Shown here piece after piece: positions 8,866-16,485 of a stretch of 64,000 bases of DNA; the first letter of the stretch is position 1, and every line of letters starts with the position of its first letter. Origin of the DNA: an uncultured Acetatifactor sp. (GTDB lineage Bacteria; Bacillota; Clostridia; Lachnospirales; Lachnospiraceae); the NCBI GenBank assembly GCA_944383825.1, contig CALWRA010000008.1:1-64000 (forward strand). The letters run 5' to 3'. The translations under genes were made by a program, and so were the position numbers. Under the pieces are notes generated by a model. The model saw only the letters and a program-made list of their open reading frames with translations. It was not told the origin of the DNA and made no database searches.

Positions 8866-9927
8866 TTATTCGCCGTCCTGGCCGCCCACCGATGCATTGT
8901 CCACCAAAAACTGCAGCACTCTCTCATACATGAAGTATTCCCTGTAATCCTCAAGGGATGTATCCCCCACATATTCCTCCACAGTGTCATATCCGGCATT
9001 ATTGGCGTATTCCAGCAGCATTTCATTCAGTTCTTCATCGCCAATATTCAGATCCTCTCTGTTGGCCACAGCCTGCAGCGCAATATCCTGTCTGGCAGCC
9101 TCCTCGGAATATGTGCTCACAAAGGTTTCCAGATCCATCTGGTAAAAATAAGTTGTAAAGGTATTTCCATCCAAACCGTAACCGGCGGCCTGTTGCTCAA
9201 TGTTCTGCCTTGACACGGTCTCGTACTTTTCCACCAATTCTTCCGGTATCTCGTTAAAAACGCATTCTGATATAAACGCTTCCAGCACGGCGTTCTGCAG
9301 GGATGCGTTATAAGTGCTCTCCGCATTGGCATACAGATAATCATAAGCATACTGACGCAATTCCTCTACATTTGTGACCCCTTCAATACCAATGGATGCA
9401 GCTACTGCGTCGTCCATCTCCTGAGGCAGAATGAAATTTACAGTGACGGTAAATACCACATCCTGACCGGCCAGATCCGACGAGCTGTAATTTTCAGGAA
9501 ACGTCAGGTTCAGATCCACTGTTTCTCCCGGCGTCACGCCGATAAGTCCCTCCTCGAAGCCATCAATAAATCTGCCCGATCCAATGGTCAGCAGACTGCC
9601 CGAGGCAGTTCCTCCGTCAAAAGCCACGCCATCCTTCTTCCCTTCATAGTCAATATTTACGGTGTCACCATTCTCTACGGCGCGGTCCGTAATTCCTCCG
9701 TTCTCCAGAGTCACATTGTTATTATAAACATCCCTCACCAGAGTTTCCAGCTCAGTCTCATCCACCGCGATGGGATCCACTGTCACTTCAAGGCCCATAT
9801 ATTCTCCCAGGGTGACGTACCGGTCCACGTCCATATTCTTAAGCGTCGTGTCTTCCTGTCCGCCGCACCCTCCAAGAACTCCTGCTGCTAAGAGCGCCGC
9901 CAGCGCTCCGACTATTTTTCTGTTCAT
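8866..9927 (-). CDS. Lipoprotein foldase, FKBP/trigger-factor type
   Basis: A 353-residue lipoprotein predicted to act as a peptidyl-prolyl isomerase outside the membrane. It starts MNRKIVGALAALLAAG with lipobox LGGC. An FKBP-like domain follows (about residues 75-165, with VNIDYEGKKDGVAFDGG and IGSGRFIDGFEEGLIG). The helical C-terminal part resembles the trigger-factor chaperone domain. The ATG at 9927 is chosen because GGAG lies six to seven bases upstream and it puts the lipobox in the right place; longer forms would bury the signal peptide. The ribosome-binding N-terminal domain of true trigger factor is missing, so this is not tig itself. Confidence 0.8.
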   Translation of the reverse strand: MNRKIVGALAALLAAGVLGGCGGQEDTTLKNMDVDRYVTLGEYMGLEVTVDPIAVDETELETLVRDVYNNNVTLENGGITDRAVENGDTVNIDYEGKKDGVAFDGGTASGSLLTIGSGRFIDGFEEGLIGVTPGETVDLNLTFPENYSSSDLAGQDVVFTVTVNFILPQEMDDAVAASIGIEGVTNVEELRQYAYDYLYANAESTYNASLQNAVLEAFISECVFNEIPEELVEKYETVSRQNIEQQAAGYGLDGNTFTTYFYQMDLETFVSTYSEEAARQDIALQAVANREDLNIGDEELNEMLLEYANNAGYDTVEEYVGDTSLEDYREYFMYERVLQFLVDNASVGGQDGE

Positions 9928-10085
9928 ATTCTGCTCCATTTCACCGGACTGTGTCAGGTATTGTATTGAATATATTGTTTTACACCCGCCGCATTTCCGC
10001 TCTTTTTTCATCCTTTTTACGACCGCGCAGAAGCCGGCTTTCTCCCATGAGCCGTATCCAGCCGATCCAATACAGTCACAGAAGT

Positions 10086-10114
10086 ATTATATCTGAAAAC
10101 AGGCGCAAGCACAA
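10086..10114 (-). promoter_or_regulatory. Sigma-A promoter of the lipoprotein foldase gene
   Basis: On the minus strand, TTGTGC (10109-10114) and TATAAT (10086-10091) are separated by 17 bp. It lies about 160 bp before the chosen start codon, leaving a leader without obvious structure. Confidence 0.55.
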
Positions 10115-10188
10115 TCAACTTTTTTCCGAAATTTTTGATCCGGCTTTTACGATTACACTCCGTCCACCTGAATATTTTTCGCTCCTTT

Positions 10189-11658
10189 CTACAGCAGCGG
10201 AGAAAGCAGCCGACAGACCTGCTCCTTCAACCGTATAAGCAGAGGCCTTTCCGTATAAGAATCCCTCGTAATCTGCTTGCAACGCTTCAGATCCTCTTCA
10301 AAAATACGCTGCATTTCCATAGCCTTTTTTCTGCTGTAAACCACTGCATTCACCTCAAAATTCAGAGAAAAGCTTCTGATGTCCATATTGGCCGTTCCAT
10401 AGCAGAACACCTCTCCGTCCACCATAACTCCTTTTCCATGGAGGAATCCGTCCTCATAGGTATAGCAGTTTGCTCCGGCCATAACCATATCCCCCACATA
10501 GGAATAGGTGGCCCAGTACACAAAAGGATGATCCGGCTTGCAGGGAATCATGATATTGACTTCTATCCCTGAACGGAGAGCAATCATCAACGCCTGGAAA
10601 ACCGCCTCATCCGGAATAAAATAGGGCGTCTGGATATAAATCCTCTCCTTGGCCTTGGTAATCAGACGCATATAATTATCTCTGATCTGGTCTATGGTGT
10701 TGTCAGGCCCGCTGGTTATTATCTGCAATTTGCAAAAATCTCTGCTACCCGACAGAGGATTTTCAAAAAATACCGGCTTCTGCAGAAGATTTTCTCTGGT
10801 GGCATAATTCCAGTCCAGAATAAATCTCAGCTGCAGTCCCATAACTCCGCTCCCTCGGATGCGCAGGTGCGTATCCCTCCAGTGGCCGAATTTTTCGCTT
10901 AAGCCGATATATTCCTTTCCTACATTAAAGCCTCCCACATAGCCTATCCGGTTGTCAATCACTACGATTTTTCTGTGATTTCGGTAATTTATGCGCAGAT
11001 GAAGCCAGCGCAGCCCCGGAGGAAAAAACTCCGCTGTCATAATTCCCTCGGCCCGCAGCTTTTTCCAGTATCCGCGGCTTACAGACCGGCAGCCCATACC
11101 ATCATAAAGCACTCTCACTTCAACGCCCTGCGCCGCTTTTTGAGCCAGAACCTTTCTGATTCTCTGAAACAGCACATCATTTCTGATGATGTAATATTGA
11201 ACGTGAATAAAGTGCTCCGCCTTTTTCAAATCCTCTATCAGCGTGTCAAACTTTTCCTTACCCTCCGTGAAAATATCAATGTCATTGTCATCCGTCAGCA
11301 TGGCATCGGAGGTCTCCAAATTGTACATTATAAGATCCTCATAACCGCTGATATTCTGATCCTCCTGGAGCCTGGCTCTTTTAAGCCGCGACTCCTGTTT
11401 CCGTACGGCCTCGCCGAAATGGTCCTCCAGCTCTTTTATTTTAAACATTTTCCTCTTGTGCATGTCCACTCCCAGCACAAGATAAAATACAAACCCCAAA
11501 ATCGGTATAAAAACCAGCAAAAGCAGCCAGGCCCATACGCTCTTGGGATCCCGTCTCTGAAAAAACACAATAATAACGGCAAAAATCATATTCCAGATAA
11601 AAAGATGTCCAAATATAAAATCCAGCGCCGTTTTTGTCATTTCCCATGCGGCTTCCAT
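10189..11658 (-). CDS. cls: Cardiolipin synthase (phospholipase D family)
   Basis: Membrane enzyme that condenses two phosphatidylglycerols into cardiolipin. The 489-residue protein has two N-terminal transmembrane helices (about residues 10-60, including FVFYLVLG). Two HKD active-site motifs follow: HRKIVVID with YVGGFN, and HGKGVMVD with YGTANMD. Both are complete. The ATG at 11658 is the first ATG before the membrane segment, but its ribosome-binding site is poor; a TTG 12 codons upstream (11694) is possible. It reads in the same direction as the foldase gene, 261 bp away. Confidence 0.9.
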   Translation of the reverse strand: MEAAWEMTKTALDFIFGHLFIWNMIFAVIIVFFQRRDPKSVWAWLLLLVFIPILGFVFYLVLGVDMHKRKMFKIKELEDHFGEAVRKQESRLKRARLQEDQNISGYEDLIMYNLETSDAMLTDDNDIDIFTEGKEKFDTLIEDLKKAEHFIHVQYYIIRNDVLFQRIRKVLAQKAAQGVEVRVLYDGMGCRSVSRGYWKKLRAEGIMTAEFFPPGLRWLHLRINYRNHRKIVVIDNRIGYVGGFNVGKEYIGLSEKFGHWRDTHLRIRGSGVMGLQLRFILDWNYATRENLLQKPVFFENPLSGSRDFCKLQIITSGPDNTIDQIRDNYMRLITKAKERIYIQTPYFIPDEAVFQALMIALRSGIEVNIMIPCKPDHPFVYWATYSYVGDMVMAGANCYTYEDGFLHGKGVMVDGEVFCYGTANMDIRSFSLNFEVNAVVYSRKKAMEMQRIFEEDLKRCKQITRDSYTERPLLIRLKEQVCRLLSPLL

Positions 11659-11782
11659 ATCCTGTGATTTCCTCTCCCTCCCATATGGCTCCAAATAGCT
11701 GTTTGCCCTACTTCCGCCAAGAACAAGGTCATTATATCATATGCATTTCAAAAAAAACTATAGTTTTATGTGAAATGTTTTA

Positions 11783-11812
11783 TTGCTTATCCATATACAC
11801 ATGTGTTACAAT
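11783..11812 (+). promoter_or_regulatory. Promoter of the 158-residue membrane protein gene
   Basis: TTGCTT (11783-11788) and TACAAT (11807-11812) are spaced by 18 bp. The gene starts 32 bp further on, after AAGGAGG at about 11827. Reasonable sigma-A match, not verified. Confidence 0.5.
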
Positions 11813-11843
11813 GCATATATATTTCTAAGGAGGTCTCCGTTAA

Positions 11844-12320
11844 ATGAGTCCATTGACAATTACATTATTAGTCATATTGGCAGTACTGGTCATCGTTATC
11901 GTGGTACTGTATTTTTTAGGGAAAAAAGCCCAGAAAAAGCAGGCGGAACAGCAGGAGCTTCTGGAAGCCAACAAACAGACAGTATCCATGCTGATCATTG
12001 ATAAAAAGCGGATGAAGCTGAAGGAAGCGGGCCTTCCGCAAATGGTCATCGATCAGACGCCCAGGCTGATGAGAGGCTCAAAGCTGCCCATCATTAAGGC
12101 CAAGGTGGGACCTCAGATTCTTTCACTGATCAGTGATGAAAAGATATTCGACTCCATTCCGGTGAAAAAAGAAGTTAAGGCTGTGGTCAGCGGTCTATAT
12201 GTCCTTGACGTAAAAGGGCTTCATGGCAAGCCATCCGCCGCTCCTCAAAAGAAAAAAGGATTTTTCAGGCGCACCATGGACAGATTGCAGGAAAAGGCCG
12301 GTGCAAAGCCTTTGAAATAG
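11844..12320 (+). CDS. Single-pass membrane protein of unknown function
   Basis: A 158-residue protein with one N-terminal membrane helix (about residues 5-25, TITLLVILAVLVIVIVV), then a basic, mostly cytoplasmic domain. That domain includes LKEAGLPQMVIDQTPRLMRG and a Lys/Arg-rich tail (QKKKGFFRRTMD). I do not recognise a characterised family, although proteins of this plan occur in Lachnospiraceae. A near-perfect AAGGAGG supports the start. It is alone in its orientation, convergent with the DUF1934 gene (gap of 3 bp). Confidence 0.65.
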   Translation: MSPLTITLLVILAVLVIVIVVLYFLGKKAQKKQAEQQELLEANKQTVSMLIIDKKRMKLKEAGLPQMVIDQTPRLMRGSKLPIIKAKVGPQILSLISDEKIFDSIPVKKEVKAVVSGLYVLDVKGLHGKPSAAPQKKKGFFRRTMDRLQEKAGAKPLK

Positions 12321-12323
12321 ACT

Positions 12324-12752
12324 TCAGGCATTTTTTTCTTTCACACAGATATGGATGCTGGAATCAGAGACTTTACTTCCCTCTGACTCCAGCTCATAGT
12401 CAACTCTCACTTTTATACAGTCTTTCGCCTCATCCACCCTGATCTGTTTGGTTACCGCCACAAAGTGAAAAACTCCGTAAGGGGTGTTGTAGGATATATT
12501 GTGGCTTTTGTGCTTCTCAAAAGTCATGCGGGTGGCCAGAGGTCCCTGCCTTACCAGTTCCAGTCTGTTTTCAGCAAATTTTATTCTGGTCTTTGTTTTC
12601 CGGTCAAACCCTTCCGCAGCCTCCTGGTAGATAAGATAATGACTGCCGTTTTTTCTAAAATACAGGGCCGGAACCTCTGTTTTCACATTGGCATGCCCAA
12701 TCCCATTCTCCCTGTGCAGTCCGCTTATCACAAGCTCCACATTCTTCCGCAT
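12324..12752 (-). CDS. DUF1934 family beta-barrel protein
   Basis: A 142-residue protein of the YwiB/DUF1934 family, small calycin-like barrels without known activity. The typical features are an N-terminal strand (VELVISGLHRENG), a central YLIYQEA, and TRIKFAENRLELVRQG followed by MTFEKHKSHNISYNTPYG. It starts 12 bp after the stop of murI and is probably co-transcribed with it. No signal peptide. Confidence 0.75.
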   Translation of the reverse strand: MRKNVELVISGLHRENGIGHANVKTEVPALYFRKNGSHYLIYQEAAEGFDRKTKTRIKFAENRLELVRQGPLATRMTFEKHKSHNISYNTPYGVFHFVAVTKQIRVDEAKDCIKVRVDYELESEGSKVSDSSIHICVKEKNA

Positions 12753-12764
12753 ACTCGTTTACCC

Positions 12765-13589
12765 TCAATACTGCTCTATGTTTACTGTCTTGGTAGACAA
12801 AATCCCGTATTTTATAATAGAATTGGCAAAGCGCTTAAACTTTTCCGCCCCATCGCTTACATAAAACTGATACTGATTGTCCCCAAGCTCCGGAGATTCC
12901 CTGTTAAGAATACCTTTTTCCGAAAGAAGCTCTCTAAGCTCCCTGGCCGTCTCATAAGCGGGATTCACCAGCGTCACCCTTTCTCCCATGATTCTGCCCA
13001 GTGTGGAGCGGATTAGGGGATAGTGCGTGCATCCCAATATTAGCGTGTCTATATCAATATCAATCAGCTCCGTGAGATACCGCTTGGCGATCTCATCCGT
13101 CACCGGATCCTGCCAAAGCCCCTCCTCCACCAGAGGTACAAACAAAGGACAGGCTTTTCCGTAAATCGTTACCTCTCTGTTCAGTTCCTTTATGTATTTG
13201 GAGTAAATCCGGCTACCAATGGTGGCCTCTGTGGCAATGACTCCGATTTTGCCGTTGCGGGTAACCTCCGCCGCAACCCTGGCTCCGGGTTTTACCACGC
13301 CGATCATGGGGATGTCCGTCTCCTTTTCCAGCTCATCCAGCGCATAAGCGCTGGCCGTATTACAGGCCACCACAATGGTCTTTACCTGAAAGGTCTTAAG
13401 AAACCTTACGATTTGCCTGGAAAAGCGGGTGACCGTTTCCTTTGATTTGCTTCCGTAGGGAACGTGAGCCGTATCCCCGAAATATATGATTTTTTCATTG
13501 GGTATTTGTCTCATGATTTCTCTGGCTACGGTCAAGCCGCCCACGCCTGAGTCAAACACACCAATAGGCGCACCCTCTTTTTGGCTCAT
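12765..13589 (-). CDS. murI: Glutamate racemase
   Basis: Makes D-glutamate for peptidoglycan stem peptides. The 274-residue protein contains IGVFDSGVGGLTVAREI at the N-terminus, the first catalytic cysteine in IVVACNTASAYAL and the second in LILGCTHYPLIR. The substrate-binding block YFGDTAHVPYG is also present. Located between an unknown small membrane protein and the DUF1934 gene. The ribosome-binding site is weak, and a short out-of-frame ATG precedes the start, but the N-terminus fits the family. Confidence 0.95.
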   Translation of the reverse strand: MSQKEGAPIGVFDSGVGGLTVAREIMRQIPNEKIIYFGDTAHVPYGSKSKETVTRFSRQIVRFLKTFQVKTIVVACNTASAYALDELEKETDIPMIGVVKPGARVAAEVTRNGKIGVIATEATIGSRIYSKYIKELNREVTIYGKACPLFVPLVEEGLWQDPVTDEIAKRYLTELIDIDIDTLILGCTHYPLIRSTLGRIMGERVTLVNPAYETARELRELLSEKGILNRESPELGDNQYQFYVSDGAEKFKRFANSIIKYGILSTKTVNIEQY

Positions 13590-13612
13590 TTATTCATCCA
13601 TGCCCTTTCCTG

Positions 13613-13879
13613 CTAATTTTCCTGCGGCAGCAGATGCCAAAGCTCCACAAGCATCCTGCTCCGAAAAGTGATCTGACTTAAATCCGCTTCAAGCAGCTTC
13701 TGGTACACATCACTGTCAAAATCCCATTCCGCCGTCTCTTGACAGTCCTCCCGCGAATCCTCACAGATAATTTTGTAGGTATCCGGCGTCATAGTAAGCT
13801 CCGGGTAAAGAACACCCCACCATCCCAATGCTGCGCAGATACCCGCAGTAATTTTTATTCCCAGCCATTTTCTTTTCAT
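13613..13879 (-). CDS. Small membrane or secreted protein, unknown
   Basis: An 88-residue protein with an N-terminal hydrophobic segment (GIKITAGICAALGWWGVL, about 6-24) that could be a signal anchor. A short acidic domain follows, with two cysteines (ICEDSREDC) that might form a disulfide. A GGAGG site precedes the ATG. No family is recognised. It lies 23 bp before murI on the same strand and follows a striking 14-bp palindrome (13946-13959). Confidence 0.5.
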   Translation of the reverse strand: MKRKWLGIKITAGICAALGWWGVLYPELTMTPDTYKIICEDSREDCQETAEWDFDSDVYQKLLEADLSQITFRSRMLVELWHLLPQEN

Positions 13880-13945
13880 GCAATATCCTCCGCTTTCCGA
13901 AAGAAATTTTCTTTCTATGAGGATGATTGCCCGATTCCCTTTACT

Positions 13946-13959
13946 TATACGTACGTATA
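13946..13959. promoter_or_regulatory. 14-bp perfect palindrome with GTATA/TATAC arms
   Basis: TATACGTACGTATA is a perfect palindrome and extends to an imperfect TTATACGTACGTATAC. It sits between the end of the GntR regulator gene and the small gene at 13613-13879. The TATAC half-sites recur in the TGTATACA element before ispE, so it may be an operator of the neighbouring GntR protein. That link is inference. Confidence 0.45.
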
Positions 13960-13967
13960 CGCGTTTT

Positions 13968-14660
13968 TTAAATTTTACCTGTCTTTTCTCTGTCCAGCCG
14001 CAGCTGTCTCATAATTGCCTTTTTCTGATTGTCAATGTGGATTTTCGCAGCCCGGGAGGCCGTTTCCTTATCTTTATCCACAATTGCCTGATAAATAATT
14101 CTATGCTCCTCCACCAGTCTTTCATGCTGGCTGGTATCTTTAATATATTCAAACCTGTATCGATACATCTGCTCGGACAGATTATTTACCAGCTGAATCA
14201 GTCTGTCGTTTCCCGTGGCCCGCACAATAATATCATGAAGCTCCACATCCGCCTGGGCGATCCTTTTTACATCTCTGGTATTTACTGCAATCTCAAAATC
14301 TTCACAGGCCTGTTTGAGGCTGTTTAATTCCTCCTGCGTGATCCGGTCGCAGGCAAGCTCCACACACAGAGCGTCCAACGCCCGTCTTACCTCCAGGACG
14401 TCGCTCATATTTTTTTCCGTGATCTGAGCCACCTCAGCTCCCCTACGGGGTATCATTGTCACCAGCCCCTCAAGCTCCAGCTTCCGTATAGCCTCTCTTA
14501 TGGGCGTCCGGCTGACTCCCAGCCTGTTGGCCAGATGAATTTCCATAAGCCGCTCTCCGGGCTTCAGCTCTCCCGTCAGGATAGCCTGACGCAGGGTATT
14601 GAATACCACATCCCGCAGAGGCAGAAATTCATCCATTTTTACCTGTAAATTATCCTGCAT
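13968..14660 (-). CDS. GntR-family regulator, FadR/FCD type
   Basis: A 230-residue transcription factor with an N-terminal winged helix (recognition region NRLGVSRTPIREAIRKLELE) and a helical FCD ligand-binding domain (about 80-220). FCD proteins sense small carboxylates, sometimes through a metal held by Asp and His residues; candidates here are in DVELHDIIVRATG. The ATG at 14660 is preferred for its GGAGG six bases upstream; an in-frame ATG at 14693 would start within two bases of the ispE stop. It is the second gene after ispE, so it probably shares the ispE promoter and may regulate it. Confidence 0.85.
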   Translation of the reverse strand: MQDNLQVKMDEFLPLRDVVFNTLRQAILTGELKPGERLMEIHLANRLGVSRTPIREAIRKLELEGLVTMIPRRGAEVAQITEKNMSDVLEVRRALDALCVELACDRITQEELNSLKQACEDFEIAVNTRDVKRIAQADVELHDIIVRATGNDRLIQLVNNLSEQMYRYRFEYIKDTSQHERLVEEHRIIYQAIVDKDKETASRAAKIHIDNQKKAIMRQLRLDREKTGKI

Positions 14661-14694
14661 AGATTCCTCCGTCTGCCGTCCCTTCCCGGCCATT

Positions 14695-15552
14695 TCAGCA
14701 AAACTCCGTCACGAAGATCTGCTTTGCCAGCTTCTCCCTCATGATCTGCCGGCCGGCTTCCCTTACCGTTTCTTCTTCTATGAAAATGCCAAATACCGTA
14801 GGGCCGCTTCCGCTCATAAGGCTATTTACGGCGCCCAGCTCCTTCATTCTGCTCTTTATGGCGTTTATCACCGGATAATCCCTTGCAGTAACACTCTCCA
14901 GCACATTTTCCATACGATCCAGAACCCCCTGTAAGCTGCCCTCTTCAATAGCTCTCACCATTCCATCTATATCGGGATGTTCTGGGATTCCAGCCGCGTC
15001 CAGATGCTCATACACATATTTTGTGGACACGCTGATATCCGGCTTTGCCACCAGCACATAGCAGTCAGGAGCCGGAGGAAGCGCAGTCAGTCTCTCTCCT
15101 ATCCCCTCGGCAAGGGCGGTTCCTCCCAAAATACAGTACGGCACATCCGCTCCCAGCTTCACCCCCAGCTCCATAAGCTCCTGCAGAGTGCAGCCCAGAT
15201 CAAACAGCCTGTTAATGCCCTTCATGGTTGCGGCTGCGTCCGTGCTTCCTCCCGCCATCCCCGCAGCAACCGGAATTCTCTTCTTCAAATGAATCCGCAT
15301 CCCACCGGATATTTGGTAATGTTCAGCCATCAGCTTAGCCGCCTTCAGAACCAGATTATCCCCGGCTTTTGGAAGCTCTCTGCTGTCTGTGGTAACAATT
15401 ATTCCGGAATCCGTCTTCTCCAGCAGAATTTCATCATAAATCCCGATGGTCTGCATCACCATTTTCACCTCATGGTAACCGTTTTCCAGTCTTTTCACCA
15501 CATCAAGCCCCAAATTAATCTTGGCGTACGCCTTCATGAGATACTCGTTCAT
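14695..15552 (-). CDS. ispE: 4-diphosphocytidyl-2-C-methyl-D-erythritol kinase
   Basis: GHMP kinase that phosphorylates CDP-ME in the MEP isoprenoid pathway. The 285-residue protein starts with MKAYAKINLGLDVVKR, has the ATP-binding loop PVAAGMAGGSTDAAA and the C-terminal GHMP motif LMSGSGPTVFGIF. A strong GGAGG precedes the ATG. It heads a two-gene unit with the GntR regulator behind a good sigma-A promoter studded with TGTATTT repeats. Confidence 0.94.
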   Translation of the reverse strand: MNEYLMKAYAKINLGLDVVKRLENGYHEVKMVMQTIGIYDEILLEKTDSGIIVTTDSRELPKAGDNLVLKAAKLMAEHYQISGGMRIHLKKRIPVAAGMAGGSTDAAATMKGINRLFDLGCTLQELMELGVKLGADVPYCILGGTALAEGIGERLTALPPAPDCYVLVAKPDISVSTKYVYEHLDAAGIPEHPDIDGMVRAIEEGSLQGVLDRMENVLESVTARDYPVINAIKSRMKELGAVNSLMSGSGPTVFGIFIEEETVREAGRQIMREKLAKQIFVTEFC

Positions 15553-15565
15553 CTTGCCTCCAAAA

Positions 15566-15622
15566 TGTATTTTGTATACATAGATTGTATTTCATTATAT
15601 ACAAAGATATGTATTTCGTCAA
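15566..15622 (-). promoter_or_regulatory. ispE promoter with repeated operator-like motifs
   Basis: The minus strand has TTGACG (15617-15622), a 17-bp spacer and TATAAT (15594-15599). Forward-strand TGTATTT occurs three times (15566-15572, 15586-15592, 15610-15616), and TGTATACA is at 15573-15580. The repeats cover the spacer, the start-site region and the leader, as expected for a repressor site. The GntR gene in the same operon is the natural candidate, by inference. Confidence 0.6.
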
Positions 15623-15694
15623 TGCCCGCCTCCCCCTCATATAGAGAAAAAACCTCATAAATACTCAATTTTTGTAAAAGCTGGCACGGCCCCC

Positions 15695-15721
15695 TAACTT
15701 TTTTTTGTCTTCTGCCGATAT
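15695..15721 (+). promoter_or_regulatory. Sigma-28 (SigD/FliA-type) promoter
   Basis: TAACTTTT (15695-15702), exactly 11 bp, then GCCGATAT (15714-15721). The flagellar sigma factor consensus is TAAAGTTT, 11 bp, GCCGATAA. It lies about 78 bp before the start of the 204-residue protein gene, in the right orientation. Confidence 0.75.
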
Positions 15722-15734
15722 ACAATATGCAGTC

Positions 15735-15793
15735 AAGGATGATGCGTCTCTTAAGAGACAGATAGTTGGGCGCTTAAGGCGCCGGAAAAGAGG
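15735..15793 (+). promoter_or_regulatory. Structured leader with a CsrA-like motif
   Basis: After the sigma-28 promoter the leader has AAGGATG (15735-15741), like a CsrA site. A hairpin GTCTC-TTAA-GAGAC (15746-15759) follows, and then a second hairpin GGCGC-TTAAG-GCGCC (15769-15783) just before the AAGAGG ribosome-binding site. The arrangement suggests translational control; this is not shown. Confidence 0.45.
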
Positions 15794-15798
15794 TAAAT

Positions 15799-16413
15799 AT
15801 GAATGTAAACGGAATTACATCTACTCAGGCAGCCGCTGCGTACGGATATTCCTCCAAAGTTAAGACGAAGGAAAATACTGCCGCTAAAACCGATTCCGCT
15901 GCAGCACAGGAAGCGGGCGTAATTTATGAGCCTTCCACAGAAAGCCAGACAGATTCTGTAAAAAAAACCTATACCCCCGATACGAATCTTATCAATAAGC
16001 TGAAGGCAGATGCCGAGGCCAGAACGGCGCAGCTGCGCAGCCTGGTGGAGAAAATGCTTTTACAGCAAAGCAGCGCTTATGGACAGGCTAATAATATCTG
16101 GCACTTTTTAAGCAGCGGCAATTACACAGTGGATCCTGCCACACGGGCTCAGGCTCAGGCAGATATTGCGGAAGATGGCTACTGGGGCGTAAATCAGACC
16201 TCTGATCGTATTGTTCAGTTTGCAACGGCATTAACAGGAGGGGATCCCAGTAAGATCGAAGAAATGCGCGCTGCATTCCAAAAAGGCTATGCTTTAGCCG
16301 AGAAAAAATGGGGCGGTTCCTTGCCGGAAATTTCCCAGAGAACCTATGACGCAGTTATGGAGAAATTTGACAGACTGGCAGAAGAAGCAGGCATTGCTTC
16401 CTCGGAAGAATAG
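15799..16413 (+). CDS. Putative sigma-28 regulon protein, unknown function
   Basis: A 204-residue protein of unknown function with no signal peptide, no membrane segment and no cysteine. The N-terminal 60 residues are Ala/Ser/Thr-rich and look disordered (MNVNGITSTQAAAAYGYSSK). The C-terminal two-thirds is helical, with NKLKADAEARTAQLRSLVEK and a block ending in QRTYDAVMEKFDRLA. Absence of cysteine and a flexible N-terminus are common in flagellar export substrates, and the gene has a good sigma-28 promoter, so a motility-linked role is a reasonable inference. It is a single-gene unit with its own terminator. Confidence 0.65.
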   Translation: MNVNGITSTQAAAAYGYSSKVKTKENTAAKTDSAAAQEAGVIYEPSTESQTDSVKKTYTPDTNLINKLKADAEARTAQLRSLVEKMLLQQSSAYGQANNIWHFLSSGNYTVDPATRAQAQADIAEDGYWGVNQTSDRIVQFATALTGGDPSKIEEMRAAFQKGYALAEKKWGGSLPEISQRTYDAVMEKFDRLAEEAGIASSEE

Positions 16414-16439
16414 AGCCTTATAAATCATTAGATGAGAGC

Positions 16440-16473
16440 GGAGAACGGCATGAATTGCCGTTCTCCATTTTTT
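16440..16473 (+). terminator. Terminator of the sigma-28 regulon gene
   Basis: An 11-bp perfect stem, GGAGAACGGCA (16440-16450) and TGCCGTTCTCC (16456-16466), with a 5-base loop and a T-rich tail. It lies 27 bp past the stop codon. Confidence 0.85.
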
Positions 16474-16485
16474 CAGGCAGAAATA

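Noticed and set aside
8866..9927. Genuine trigger factor (tig)
   Set aside because: The N-terminal ribosome-binding domain is replaced by a lipoprotein signal, so the protein cannot act at the ribosome exit.
15735..15793. c-di-GMP riboswitch before the sigma-28 gene
   Set aside because: Two hairpins are present, but the conserved core of the c-di-GMP-I fold is missing and the leader is too short.
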